Part shown: positions 8,494-18,261 of the stretch, piece by piece | Position numbering within the stretch: position 1 is the stretch's first letter | Layout: every line of letters begins with the position of its first letter | Assembly (NCBI RefSeq): GCF_051967575.1 | Contig: NZ_JBQCJW010000001.1 | Coordinates: forward strand, 1-64,000 | DNA: 64,000 bases | Origin: Solibacillus silvestris_B | GTDB taxonomy: Bacteria; Bacillota; Bacilli; Bacillales_A; Planococcaceae | Reading direction: 5' to 3' | Notes under the pieces: model-generated | Database searches by the model: none | Seen by the model: the letters and a program-made list of their open reading frames with translations, nothing else | Told to the model about the DNA's origin: nothing | Program-made: the position numbers and the translations under genes

Positions 8494-9957
8494 TTACGCT
8501 TTAGCCTTCACCAGCGAAGCATCGGACCTAAATAATGAAAAGCTTATAAAACCACAGAAGCTGAACAGCAATATCCCCGTGAATAAAAAGCCGGATGTGC
8601 CGACTAAATTAAGTGTTCCCAATACCGAAGATCCAGCCACAACGCCAAATGAGAAAAACGCATAAAAATAACCATATGCCTTTCCGCGGATTTTTTCCGT
8701 CGTTGCTTCGATTAATATAGCATTGATGGAAGGAAACAAGAACGCGAATCCTACCCCGTATAATGCAAGTATCGCATAAAGCCATGTCATTTCGGACGTT
8801 AGGCCAATTCCGATTTGCGCAATCCCAAGCAATAAAACACCGATCAGCAATGTAAACTGCGCATCGAAATAATCGAAAATTTTATTCGTCGGCAAAACAA
8901 AAATCAATACGGCAACAATGCCGAATACACTCAGCAGCGTGCCGGACATTCGGGCCCCATAGCCTAAATCCTGCACGTAAATCGGCAATAAATATGCGAG
9001 CACGCCTTGCGAAAACATGAGGAAAAACGCCCCGCAATATGCTTTTAAAATTCCGTTGTTCCATTGCAGCTTTTCGGAGGTTTCCTTCTTTTTCCGCTTT
9101 GGCAATGGGGATTTGCGCAAAAATAGCAGCAGCCCGATTAATAAAATAATGCCATATAGTGCGACAAGACTGAGCACATTCGGCACGGAAATTTTGCTCG
9201 CCAAAATTCCGCTTGAAGCAGGTCCGACGATAGCGGCAATGCCGACAAACGAGCCTGTAACAGCACTGCCGCTTCCTTGCTCTTTTGCCGTGCGCATATT
9301 CGCAAGCAGCGTAAAAGCAGCCGGTGTAATAAAACCGCTGCTAAATCCGTGAATGCAGCGAACAATTAAAAGAACGGCAGTATTATCGACAAGCTGATAG
9401 CATAATAGCGACATTGCAGAAGTGAAAAGCCCGAATACTAAAATTCGGAACGCGCCGATTTTATCTGTAAATACACCAGAAAAAATATTGCCGAACGTAT
9501 TCATAAACGAATAGAGGCCGACAACAATGCCCGCGATAAAAACGCTCGCACCGACAGATAAAGCATATGTACTCATAACTGGAAGCTGTACGAATAAATC
9601 GAAAAACGAGAAGAAAATAATTGCATAGACTAGCCAATGTTTCGGAAATGGCTTTGTATGTAATAAAGGCTGCATTTTTTTCAATTTTATTTCGAGCACG
9701 AAATTGCTGAAAGGTATAAATGCGGCGAGGATTGCCAAAAACGACCAGCCGATATTCCATTGAATACGCAATTGAACGAGTATAATTGCCAAAAAATAAA
9801 TCATAAATATACCGCCATGAATACTGCCGTTTACACTTACAAATTGAGGTAAATCAGCAAAGTATTTAAGCGGCATCGAAATAAATAATAATGTAATGAG
9901 CGAGATTCCATCAAGTAAGCCCATTATTCGTAAAAAACGTATCGGATGAATACCCAT
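8494..9957 (-). CDS. DUF3817-MFS fusion transporter
   Basis: 487 residues. Residues about 1-95 resemble DUF3817 (YdzA-type) membrane proteins, normally stand-alone: FLRIMGLLDGISLITLLF, then MPLKYFADLPQFVSVNGSIHG. Residues about 105-487 are a twelve-helix major facilitator with the loop 2-3 motif GVFTDKIGAFRILVFG and RCIHGFSSGFITPA in helix 4. CAGGAGGG precedes the ATG and no internal start with a good binding site is seen, so it is one polypeptide. Substrate unknown; a drug or metabolite exporter is most likely. It is monocistronic. Confidence 0.8.
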   Translation of the reverse strand: MGIHPIRFLRIMGLLDGISLITLLFISMPLKYFADLPQFVSVNGSIHGGIFMIYFLAIILVQLRIQWNIGWSFLAILAAFIPFSNFVLEIKLKKMQPLLHTKPFPKHWLVYAIIFFSFFDLFVQLPVMSTYALSVGASVFIAGIVVGLYSFMNTFGNIFSGVFTDKIGAFRILVFGLFTSAMSLLCYQLVDNTAVLLIVRCIHGFSSGFITPAAFTLLANMRTAKEQGSGSAVTGSFVGIAAIVGPASSGILASKISVPNVLSLVALYGIILLIGLLLFLRKSPLPKRKKKETSEKLQWNNGILKAYCGAFFLMFSQGVLAYLLPIYVQDLGYGARMSGTLLSVFGIVAVLIFVLPTNKIFDYFDAQFTLLIGVLLLGIAQIGIGLTSEMTWLYAILALYGVGFAFLFPSINAILIEATTEKIRGKAYGYFYAFFSFGVVAGSSVLGTLNLVGTSGFLFTGILLFSFCGFISFSLFRSDASLVKAKA

Positions 9958-10094
9958 TTTGCCCTCCTGATGCTTGAAATCAACTCTATTATAGCATGGG
10001 CATTTCGCTCATACCTAACTGAATGAAAATTATTCTCACAATAAATGACGAAAATTAGACATTTGGCTGACATAGGAAGTTTAGCTGAAAACCG

Positions 10095-10137
10095 GAAAGG
10101 CTGTGCTTAAAGTCAAAAACTTTCAGCACAGCCTTGA
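10095..10137 (-). terminator. Terminator after dinB
   Basis: AAGGCTGTGCTGAAAG pairs with CTTTAAGCACAGCCTT on the minus strand. The following tract (TCCGGTTTTC) is poor in T, so efficiency is uncertain. Confidence 0.6.
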
Positions 10138-10139
10138 AT

Positions 10140-11372
10140 TCAATTCGTATGATCTTCCAAAAAATCTTTGCTGAAGCTCGTCTTGGATGCGTAGCTTTTC
10201 GATTTTACGCGAACACCGCGCTTTATCGCCCCTTTTCCGAATTTCTTTTCAATCGAATCGACCAGCTCTACAATGGGCTCATCTTTAATATGCTGTTCAA
10301 AATTGAAAAGATTGAGCTGCTGTGTCAATTCGGATTGATCAACGACATTTGAAACCGTGATGCCAATTAAACGGACAGGTGTTTCATCCCAGTGCTCGGT
10401 AAATAACTTCCACGCGATTTCAAAAATTTCATCGGCGTTTTGCACCGCATTGCGCAATGATTTGCTGCGTGACGAATTTTGCCAATCAAAATTGCGGATT
10501 TGGATCGTCACGGTCGTACCCGCCAAATACTTCACTTTTAGCCGCTCCGCAACACTTTTGCTAAGCTTTTCAAACGTTTCCTTTAAAATGTAGTATTCTG
10601 TTTCATCGCGTGGCAATGTCGTGGAGTTGCCAACGCTTTTCGTATCAAAAATGGCATTGGGGTCCACTTCCCGGTTGTCCATGCCATTTGCGCGCTTCAT
10701 TAGCCGCACGCCGTTTTTCCCTAATTCTTTATATAGAACGCGTTCATTTGCATTCGCCAAATCCCCGATCGTGAAAATTTGAAGGGAATTTAATTTTTTC
10801 GCCGTCTTATCCCCGACACCATGCATTGCAATAACATCCTGCGGCCATAAAAGCTCCGGCAGCTGCCTTATTCTAAGAATCGTTATTCCCATCGGCTTTT
10901 TCATATTTGACGCAGTTTTGGCCAAAAACTTATTCGGCGCAATCCCGATTGAGCAAGGCAAATCAAGCTCATGTAAAATTCGCTGCTGGATTTCCTCCGC
11001 CAACTGTAATGGGTGCTGCGATTTGGCTCGCTCCGTTACATCCAAATAGCCTTCATCAATCGATACAGGCTCCACTAAATCGGTATAGCTGCGCAGTATT
11101 GAGAAAATCGCCGCGCTTGCCGCTCGATATTTCGCAAAGTCAGGCGGCAATAATAGCAGCTCCGGACATTTCCGCTTCGCTTCCCCAACATTCATCGTCG
11201 TGTAAATCCCCTTTGCACGCGCTTCATACGAGCTTGTAACGACAATGCCTCGGCGTTCTTTTACATTGCCTGCCACTGCGATCGGTTTTCCTTTTAAACT
11301 CGGATTATGCGCCTGTTCCACAGATGCATAAAAACTGTTCATATCTAAATGGAAAACAATTTTCGCAGCCAT
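10140..11372 (-). CDS. dinB: DNA polymerase IV (Y-family)
   Basis: 410 residues. An error-prone translesion polymerase: FHLDMNSFYASVEQ at the N-terminus and SIDEGYLD near 97 supply the catalytic acidic residues; the helix-hairpin-helix MHGVGDKTAKKLNSL is near 180; the little-finger domain follows. The C-terminal LTQQLNLFNFEQ resembles the beta-clamp-binding motif (QLxLF). The start was moved to the ATG at 11372, preceded by GGAGGTGGCAAA. It stands between the MFS fusion and the kinase locus, apparently on its own transcript or following the kinase operon (36 bases after it). No LexA box was recognised. Confidence 0.95.
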   Translation of the reverse strand: MAAKIVFHLDMNSFYASVEQAHNPSLKGKPIAVAGNVKERRGIVVTSSYEARAKGIYTTMNVGEAKRKCPELLLLPPDFAKYRAASAAIFSILRSYTDLVEPVSIDEGYLDVTERAKSQHPLQLAEEIQQRILHELDLPCSIGIAPNKFLAKTASNMKKPMGITILRIRQLPELLWPQDVIAMHGVGDKTAKKLNSLQIFTIGDLANANERVLYKELGKNGVRLMKRANGMDNREVDPNAIFDTKSVGNSTTLPRDETEYYILKETFEKLSKSVAERLKVKYLAGTTVTIQIRNFDWQNSSRSKSLRNAVQNADEIFEIAWKLFTEHWDETPVRLIGITVSNVVDQSELTQQLNLFNFEQHIKDEPIVELVDSIEKKFGKGAIKRGVRVKSKSYASKTSFSKDFLEDHTN

Positions 11373-11408
11373 TTTGCCACCTCCTTTACTTTTTGCGGTC
11401 ATCCAATA

Positions 11409-14222
11409 TTACTTTCCATTTATATTTAATAGAAGCTTCGAAAGTTCTTCCGGCGGGTATGGTTTCGTAAAGTATCTTTCCACTTTGTACTTATCCATAT
11501 TCACCTTTGATTTGTCCAATGCAGAAGAAATAATGATTGGAAGGTCTCTCGTTTTTTCATGATTCCTTAAAGCTTCAACCAAATCCCATCCTTGAATATT
11601 ATCACCAATGATTAAATCAATGACAATCCCTACTAGCGGCGTTTGTATGGCCTCTTCAAATGCCCTTTTTAAATCATCATGATAAATAATCGAAAAACCT
11701 TTACTTTTTAGCTCTTCCGATAATAATAATGCCAGGCTTAAATCATCTTCCACAATCATAACCGTTTTCTGATCTGAAAAGGAATTTGACGCCGGAATAA
11801 CATCCAGCTTCCGGCCAAGGTTCTGCTCATATAATGGAAGTGTAAAGAATACAGTAGTGCCAACACCTTCCTGTGATTCAATCCATATCTCCCCATTATG
11901 CTTAGAAATAATCTCCCTGCATAAAGAGAGTCCTAAACCTGTCCCGCCTATTTTGCGTCGGGAGCTATTATCCACTCGCTTAAATTTTTGGAATAATGTC
12001 GGAATTGCATTTTCCGGTATTCCGATTCCTTTATCTTTAATCGACACTTTGACGGACTCCTGATTATTTTCCACTTTCATCATAATCTCGCCGCCATTTG
12101 GGGAGAACTTAACCGCATTTCCGATTAAATTAATCAACAATTGCACTAAACGCTCTTCATCAGCCAATATTAAGGAATTTGTCGACTGATCCACAAAGCG
12201 GACTTCATGCGATGGATCGAACTTGAAATTCTTTAATACTTCCTTTGCCAGTGAAACAAATGCAATCTTCTCCATTGAATACAGCTGATTGCCTGATTCC
12301 ATTCGTTGGATACCCAAAAAGTCGTTGATTAAGTTTGTTAAACGTTTCGCCTCTTTATGGATTGTTTCGATGTATTTTTTCTGGCGGTCCGGCTGAATTT
12401 CTTTCGTTAACAGCAATTCCGTAAAGCCTAATACACTTGATAGCGGTGTGCGCAATTCATGGCTTACAGTGCTCACAAGCTCGGATTTCATTTGATCCAC
12501 TTCATATTCGCTCGTAATATCCCGATGGACAAACATCGTTCCTACCTTTTCATCACCTTCAAATACACTAGTAGCATATACTTCAACGAAAATCGGCATC
12601 TCATTTCCAATCGAATAGCGCATCGTTCTCGTATTCGCAAATTCTTCAATGATCGCATTTTTGAGGAAGTAAATAAGCTCCTCGGATTCATCGACAATTG
12701 ATTGGAAATGCTTGAGCCAAATTTGCTGGGGTATTTTATTTTCAACATTATAGTACGGGTATCGGATAATTCCGAACAGCGCTTTATTTAATAGCAATAC
12801 TTCCCCCATTTTAGACACAAATTGAATGCCTTCATTCACGGTATCGATTATGCTTTGATTCAGCTTTCTTGCCCGTTCCACTTCCTCATACATGAAGATT
12901 CGTTCAAAGGCGATTGAAGCCTGGTTCATATGTCCATCAATATCAAGAAGATCTTGTTTGGAAATGTCCCATCCTTCGCGTGTCGCCAATAAAACAGCCA
13001 CCAATTTTTTTTCGGAATTCAAAATGCATGCATACAAGTCATACGCGCTATATGGTGCTTGAGCAATATTTTGCCCGTTCGGCTTGATTTGACGACGTAT
13101 GACGAACGATTTTTCTTCCTCAAGCCTTGCGATTTTATCAATTTCCAAATTTCTGATCAGTTTTTCTGCTGTCTCTTTTGCCAATCCTTTTGACACAAAC
13201 TCATTACTGTCGACTAAATACATTAAGCTAGAATCAAATTCATAAATGCGGCGCAAATACTCATGCAAATCGTCCAGCAATTTTCCTTTTTCCAGTGTAA
13301 AGGTTAATGCATGATTCAATTCATTGTATTGTTCCAGCTGGCTCAACGATTGCTGCAGCTGTTCCTGGTTGCCTTGGAGTTCATCCTGCTGTGCCATCAG
13401 CTCTTCATTTTGTGTTGTCAGCACTTCTTCCTTTTCCTGAATGGAGAGCGTCATATTGTAAAAGGATGTCGCCAATAGTCCAAGCTCATCTTCTTTTTTC
13501 TTTAGATCAGTAATATCTACATAGCCCCCGCTTGCAAAAGCATCTGTTGCGGTCGTCAGTTTTTCTATTGGTGCAATCAGATTTTGGATTACTCTGCGCA
13601 GTATAACACCAATAATCAAAATGACGATAATGCCAAGCGAAATATATAAAACCGTTAAAAATTGCACTTGCTCCAATATCCGGTTGAATAAATCCGTTAA
13701 TGTTAAATCTGTTTCATTATTGTATGTTTTCGTATAGGAAATGAATTTATTGACAAGATCATTTGTGCCGCTGCCCGATAATTCGCGCAATGCTCCGTAG
13801 TCATCCGCATCTACATATGAAACGGCTCTCGGCAAAATTTTATCTCTGTAGGCTATTAAAAATTCCTTCAATTCTCCATACAGCACCATTTCCTCGCTTG
13901 AAAGAGGCAATTTTCCAAATTCCGAAAGCTGCACTTCAAAAATATCCATTTCATCGTACAATAAGTTCAGCTCATCTTGATCTTTAAAAGCGTAATAGCC
14001 CCTTGCCCGAAAAAATATTTCATTGAAACTTTCATCCATGTTCCGGACAATTTGCGATTTTCCGCTTACTGCATCTCTTTCTTTTATCAGCTTATCATTG
14101 CTCGAATCAATATATATATATAATGCGATGACAATTAAGGAAAATAAAAAGAGCATTGACAGCAGCATCCGTATAAACTGGTTGCGGATATTATTTTTTA
14201 TCGTCGGGATTAATTTAGGCAT
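11409..14222 (-). CDS. Hybrid sensor histidine kinase
   Basis: 937 residues. Order: TM1 about 19-38; extracytoplasmic helical domain about 40-188 (CHASE3-like by appearance); TM2 about 190-212; HAMP about 210-262; coiled coil with many Gln 262-300; GAF-like 305-445; PAS-like 455-572; HisKA with SHELRTP (His588); ATPase with N702, DKGIGIP and GGTGLGLS; receiver domain 820-937 with phospho-acceptor Asp869 and Lys near 920. A full phosphorelay input. Its gene overlaps the next regulator upstream by 8 bases, so the three signalling genes form one operon. The ligand is unknown. Confidence 0.92.
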   Translation of the reverse strand: MPKLIPTIKNNIRNQFIRMLLSMLFLFSLIVIALYIYIDSSNDKLIKERDAVSGKSQIVRNMDESFNEIFFRARGYYAFKDQDELNLLYDEMDIFEVQLSEFGKLPLSSEEMVLYGELKEFLIAYRDKILPRAVSYVDADDYGALRELSGSGTNDLVNKFISYTKTYNNETDLTLTDLFNRILEQVQFLTVLYISLGIIVILIIGVILRRVIQNLIAPIEKLTTATDAFASGGYVDITDLKKKEDELGLLATSFYNMTLSIQEKEEVLTTQNEELMAQQDELQGNQEQLQQSLSQLEQYNELNHALTFTLEKGKLLDDLHEYLRRIYEFDSSLMYLVDSNEFVSKGLAKETAEKLIRNLEIDKIARLEEEKSFVIRRQIKPNGQNIAQAPYSAYDLYACILNSEKKLVAVLLATREGWDISKQDLLDIDGHMNQASIAFERIFMYEEVERARKLNQSIIDTVNEGIQFVSKMGEVLLLNKALFGIIRYPYYNVENKIPQQIWLKHFQSIVDESEELIYFLKNAIIEEFANTRTMRYSIGNEMPIFVEVYATSVFEGDEKVGTMFVHRDITSEYEVDQMKSELVSTVSHELRTPLSSVLGFTELLLTKEIQPDRQKKYIETIHKEAKRLTNLINDFLGIQRMESGNQLYSMEKIAFVSLAKEVLKNFKFDPSHEVRFVDQSTNSLILADEERLVQLLINLIGNAVKFSPNGGEIMMKVENNQESVKVSIKDKGIGIPENAIPTLFQKFKRVDNSSRRKIGGTGLGLSLCREIISKHNGEIWIESQEGVGTTVFFTLPLYEQNLGRKLDVIPASNSFSDQKTVMIVEDDLSLALLLSEELKSKGFSIIYHDDLKRAFEEAIQTPLVGIVIDLIIGDNIQGWDLVEALRNHEKTRDLPIIISSALDKSKVNMDKYKVERYFTKPYPPEELSKLLLNINGK

Positions 14223-14580
14223 TCATGAGCTCCTCTACAAATGCGATCAATTCTATTGGACTAAAAGGCTTCGATATAAAGTATTTCGCACCTTTGTCCA
14301 ATGCAATTTGCCGATCCGATTCCTGCGCCTTTGCCGTCAGCATAACAATTGGCGTTTTTTCTTTATACTGTTGCGAAAGCTGCTCTATTACTTCCAATCC
14401 AGTCAAATAAGGCATCATATAATCCAAAATGACAAGATCATAGTCGTTGTCGTTCATCTTGGCTAAAGCTTCCACCCCGTCCTCAGCCTCATCAATCGCA
14501 AAGTCGAAATCTTCCAATGTATCGCAAATAAGCATTCTTAAAATTTCCTCGTCATCTACTACTAAAATTTTATTCATCAT
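14215..14580 (-). CDS. CheY-like single-domain response regulator
   Basis: 121 residues, receiver domain only. Acidic pocket VVDDEE, phospho-acceptor Asp53 (LVILDYMMPY), Thr in MLTAKAQ, and Lys in ISKPFSP near 104. It has no DNA-binding output, so it should act by protein contact or as a phosphoryl shuttle between the hybrid kinase and the Hpt domain of the neighbouring protein. The ribosome binding site AAGGGAAAAGA precedes a double ATG. It overlaps the kinase gene by 8 bases and follows the Hpt-GGDEF gene by 11 bases. Confidence 0.93.
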   Translation of the reverse strand: MMNKILVVDDEEILRMLICDTLEDFDFAIDEAEDGVEALAKMNDNDYDLVILDYMMPYLTGLEVIEQLSQQYKEKTPIVMLTAKAQESDRQIALDKGAKYFISKPFSPIELIAFVEELMNA

Positions 14581-14591
14581 TCTTTTCCCTT

Positions 14592-16232
14592 CTACTGACG
14601 TACTTTTACAAACAGTCGGTTAACCAACTGAAGAATACGATTCGATGCATCCGCAATATTGAATGGCTTTACGATAAAGTCATCCGCCCCGTTTGCCAAT
14701 GCCTCTAATAAATATTCCTCATCGTTGCGGCCTGTCAACATCGAAACAATTACTTCGTTCGACTGATAGTTTTTGCGAATTTCTTTTAAAACGTCAATTC
14801 CATCCATTTTCGGCATTATACCATCAAGTAAAATAATATATTTCGTATTTTCTTCATGCCATTTCGTCTGTAAAAATTCTACACCATTCTCATATGTCTC
14901 AATTTCGAGCAAGTAGTCTTCCGGTAATTGCATATTCATAAAATAGCCTGCCACTAAATTACGAATGATCGATACATCATCAATGACGATCAACTTAACT
15001 TTTTGCACGCTGCTGAACACTTCGTCATTTGTGAAAACGACGGATCGGTTCCGTCCTGATGACTTCGCCTTGTATAGTGACTGGTCTGCTTGCTCCATCA
15101 GTGCTTTCGGGTGCCTGATCTGTTCGCTAATCTCTGTGATTCCGGCAGAAAACGTAATAAAAAACGGTTGCCCGTTCGCGGTAAACTGCTGTTCGCCGAT
15201 TAATTTCCGCATGCGCTCCAATACACCGAAAGCGGCATTTTTCGTTGTGTTCGGCATGATCAGTACAAATTCTTCTCCGCCGTAACGGCAAAAAACATCC
15301 TCCTCACGCTTTGCGGACATGATGGAAGAAGAAAAGCCTTTGAGCACTTCATCACCGACAATATGGCCATATGTATCATTTACTTTTTTAAAAAAGTCGA
15401 TATCTGTAATGGCAATCGAAAACACTTCACCATTTTTTTCATATTGTTCTGTCAGCAATTCCAGCTGCAGATTCATATATTTCCGGTTGAAAACCTGTGT
15501 AAGTTCATCTGTCACAATCGAAAGTTCCAGCTCCTGTTTGAATGACAGGCGGTTTCTTACATACGAAGTCAAAATAGTGGCATCAAGCGGTTTTTTAATG
15601 AAATCAAAAGCGCCCAGATCAAAGGCCATCGCGCGGTTTTCTTTGCTGTCATCCACACTCATTATCGCCACAAACATATGGTTCGACTTAATTTTATTTA
15701 TATTTTCCAATATTGAAAAACCATTAATATCCGGCAGTTTGATATCTAAAAATACAAGAGCCGGGCTTAATTCATAAATCAGTTCCAAGCCGCGCTGACC
15801 ATTGTGGGCGACAATGACCATAAACCCTTTCGCTTCCAATACCGTTTTAATATAGGAGACGAACACCATATCATCATCAATGACCAAAATAAAGTTTTTG
15901 CTGTTGATGGCGCTGGCGAAATGGGGTTCATGCTCTTCCTGAATGTGCCGCTGCATATTCGTTTCAACAAAGCTGACAACTTCCTCGATTGGCAATAAAA
16001 AATCCTTCCAATTATCTTTTTCCCAGCTTTCTTCGCTTTGCTCCTCTAAAAAATTAAGCTTTGTACCGGCAATTTCCGATAGATCTTCCATACCGATCGA
16101 GCCTGCCGTTCCTTTTAAATTATGTAGAAATGTATATAAATCATGTTCCTTGATCGACGGTTGTTGCTCCCATTTATTGATTGTGGAAATAATACGATCA
16201 CACATCATGATCTTATACTTATCGTTTATCAT
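14592..16232 (-). CDS. Hpt-REC-GGDEF-REC diguanylate cyclase
   Basis: 546 residues, no membrane segment. Hpt about 1-80 with phospho-accepting His37 (FLHNLKGTAGS); receiver 1 about 113-235 with Asp163 (LVFLDIKLPD); GGDEF domain about 240-398 with active-site GGEEF 318-322 and an intact inhibitory RxxD (Arg309-Asp312); receiver 2 about 413-540 with Asp470 (IILLDGIMPK). It should make cyclic-di-GMP under phosphorelay control with product feedback. First gene of the operon with the CheY-like regulator and hybrid kinase. AGGGGATGAGTAA precedes the ATG. Confidence 0.93.
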   Translation of the reverse strand: MINDKYKIMMCDRIISTINKWEQQPSIKEHDLYTFLHNLKGTAGSIGMEDLSEIAGTKLNFLEEQSEESWEKDNWKDFLLPIEEVVSFVETNMQRHIQEEHEPHFASAINSKNFILVIDDDMVFVSYIKTVLEAKGFMVIVAHNGQRGLELIYELSPALVFLDIKLPDINGFSILENINKIKSNHMFVAIMSVDDSKENRAMAFDLGAFDFIKKPLDATILTSYVRNRLSFKQELELSIVTDELTQVFNRKYMNLQLELLTEQYEKNGEVFSIAITDIDFFKKVNDTYGHIVGDEVLKGFSSSIMSAKREEDVFCRYGGEEFVLIMPNTTKNAAFGVLERMRKLIGEQQFTANGQPFFITFSAGITEISEQIRHPKALMEQADQSLYKAKSSGRNRSVVFTNDEVFSSVQKVKLIVIDDVSIIRNLVAGYFMNMQLPEDYLLEIETYENGVEFLQTKWHEENTKYIILLDGIMPKMDGIDVLKEIRKNYQSNEVIVSMLTGRNDEEYLLEALANGADDFIVKPFNIADASNRILQLVNRLFVKVRQ

Positions 16233-16378
16233 TTACTCATCCCCTAAAACAAGTTGCTTATTTCTCTAGTATAAAGCGGGATTTTATAAATGCTATATTA
16301 TAATAGATTATTGTTGAACTTCTTGTAAAAATTATGAAAAAAAGATGTCCGTGCAAAATTTCCTGCAAATAAAAACTA

Positions 16379-16424
16379 AAAAGTTATCTGGAATACTTTG
16401 AATATCCCAGATAACTTTCTTTTT
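16379..16424 (-). terminator. Terminator after ABC operon
   Basis: On the minus strand AAAGTTATCTGG pairs with CCAGATAACTTT, with the T-run on the minus side (TTTTTAG). Confidence 0.8.
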
Positions 16425-16426
16425 CA

Positions 16427-17365
16427 CTATGCAGTTACATCACGTTTCATGAAGTAGCCGAACGTAATCGCTAAAAATACAATCGCATAAACGATATTGA
16501 CGATTAATGAGAACGTGAATGTCAAGCCCTCAATCATCTGCATGCTTCCCGGTGCATAATACGACAGGTCATTTGCAAACCAAATGTATTTCGCAAAATC
16601 ATATTGGGCAATAAACATTGTCGCTGTTTGGCCCATCAATAAGATGAATAGCGATAAACTTACCGCCAACGTACTTGAACCAAAAATTGTGCCGACCATG
16701 AACGCAAATAAAATCGTCATGATAATTGAGCCTAGAGAATAAAATGTCGTTTCGATAAAGGTATTCTTCACTGCTTCCTGCACGACTTGACCATCAACGA
16801 CCGATAACGCAATCGCGCTGTCCGTGCCGAATAATGCCATTCCGACAATTAACGCGACAACAATTCCAGTTGCAAATAGCGCAATTCCATAAATGATCGA
16901 TGCAACGAGTTTCGATAGAAGGATTTTCCATCTTGCTACAGGTCGCGTCAGCAGCATTTTAATCGTACCTGTTCCGAACTCAGATGATACGATACCCGCG
17001 GCAATAACAACCGTAAATATGCTCGTTACCATAATCGTCAATGATAACGATAAATCCATATGTTCCATAAATGTCATTGATTCTGCTGATGGCAGATCAT
17101 TTGCGATGCGGTATTCTATCATTGCGATTTCTTCATTGTAGTATTGCTGATCTTCCGGCATTAAAACTTCTGCAGCGAGCATTTCATTATAATCTGTCAA
17201 CCTTTGTTCATTTGCCGCCAATCGCGCTTCTTTAGTACTTGAATCAACATCATAGTATTTATTCATACCTGCAACGAACACGATTAATACAACTAAAAGC
17301 CCGCACATAATCCAAGCATTCTTTTGGGACCACATTTTGATCCATTCATTTTTAACGTATTGCAT
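16427..17365 (-). CDS. ABC-2 type permease
   Basis: About 312 residues with six membrane segments: one near the N-terminus, a soluble loop (residues about 40-95), then five. The segment EFGTGTIKMLLTRPVARWKIL is the cytoplasmic coupling region typical of ABC-2 (NatB/YtrC-type) permeases. The start at 17365 has GGAGG eight bases upstream and overlaps the ATPase gene by 14 bases, so the two form a translationally coupled exporter pair. Last gene of the YtrA-regulated operon. Substrate unknown; antimicrobial-peptide or cell-envelope stress response is the usual role of such clusters. Confidence 0.88.
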   Translation of the reverse strand: MQYVKNEWIKMWSQKNAWIMCGLLVVLIVFVAGMNKYYDVDSSTKEARLAANEQRLTDYNEMLAAEVLMPEDQQYYNEEIAMIEYRIANDLPSAESMTFMEHMDLSLSLTIMVTSIFTVVIAAGIVSSEFGTGTIKMLLTRPVARWKILLSKLVASIIYGIALFATGIVVALIVGMALFGTDSAIALSVVDGQVVQEAVKNTFIETTFYSLGSIIMTILFAFMVGTIFGSSTLAVSLSLFILLMGQTATMFIAQYDFAKYIWFANDLSYYAPGSMQMIEGLTFTFSLIVNIVYAIVFLAITFGYFMKRDVTA

Positions 17366-18257
17366 CAATCGCACCTCCACCAGTCATCTCGATAAATTGA
17401 TCTTCGAGACGTTTTTGAATCGGTTGAATTGTATATAGATCAATTCCGGCTTCAACCAGTTTTCGAACAAACGCTGGAACATCCTCTTTCGTTAAATTTA
17501 CAACATATCCGCCATTTTCTTTCGTTAAAGGCTCTTCGAATATAGCTTGGAGCTTATCTTTTTGCCCCACTTCAATATAATATTGCAATGCCGCTTCCTG
17601 CTGGAGCTCACGAATATCGATAAGCTCGCCGTTTTGGATAACCGCGATACGGTCGACCATGAGCTCAATTTCAGATAATAAGTGGCTCGATACGACGATC
17701 GCCACATTATCTTCTTCCGCAATTTTACGCAAGTACATACGAAATTCGCGGATGCCTGCAGGGTCCAATCCGTTTGTCGGCTCGTCTAAAATCAAAAACT
17801 TCGGACGGTGCAGCATCGCCTGGGCTAAACCTAGACGTTGGCGCATTCCCAATGAATATGTTTTCACTTTTTCATGAATACGGTTTTGCAGGCCTACTTG
17901 TGCAACGACTTCATCGATTCGTTGTTTCGTAACTCCTTTATGCATCCTTGCAAAATGCTGCAAGTTTTTATAGCCTGACATATATTTGTACATTTCAGGG
18001 TTTTCAACGATGACACCGACTTTGCTGATCGCCTGCTCATAATCGTTCGATAGTGCATGGCCATCGATGATCACTTCGCCTTCAGATGGGTACATTAACC
18101 CTGTCATCATACGAATCGTCGTCGTTTTACCAGCACCATTCGGACCTAGAAAGCCCGTTATTTGCCCAGGATAAAACGTTAAGTTTAAATTTTTGATAAT
18201 ATGCTTGCCTTTTATCTTTTTATTCAGATTTTTAATTTCAACAATTGGCTGTGTCAA
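17352..18257 (-). CDS. ABC transporter ATPase (bacitracin/Nat type)
   Basis: 301 residues. Walker A GPNGAGKT, signature YSLGMRQRLGLAQAM, Walker B FLILDEPTNGLDP, and the switch His (SSHLLSE). A C-terminal extension of about 80 residues, typical of BcrA-like ATPases, follows the catalytic domain. I chose the TTG start at 18257 because AAGGTG precedes it and homology begins there; the ATG 21 bases upstream has no binding site. It lies 4 bases after the preceding ATPase gene and overlaps its permease partner. Confidence 0.9.
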   Translation of the reverse strand: MTQPIVEIKNLNKKIKGKHIIKNLNLTFYPGQITGFLGPNGAGKTTTIRMMTGLMYPSEGEVIIDGHALSNDYEQAISKVGVIVENPEMYKYMSGYKNLQHFARMHKGVTKQRIDEVVAQVGLQNRIHEKVKTYSLGMRQRLGLAQAMLHRPKFLILDEPTNGLDPAGIREFRMYLRKIAEEDNVAIVVSSHLLSEIELMVDRIAVIQNGELIDIRELQQEAALQYYIEVGQKDKLQAIFEEPLTKENGGYVVNLTKEDVPAFVRKLVEAGIDLYTIQPIQKRLEDQFIEMTGGGAIDAIR

Positions 18258-18261
18258 TTGT

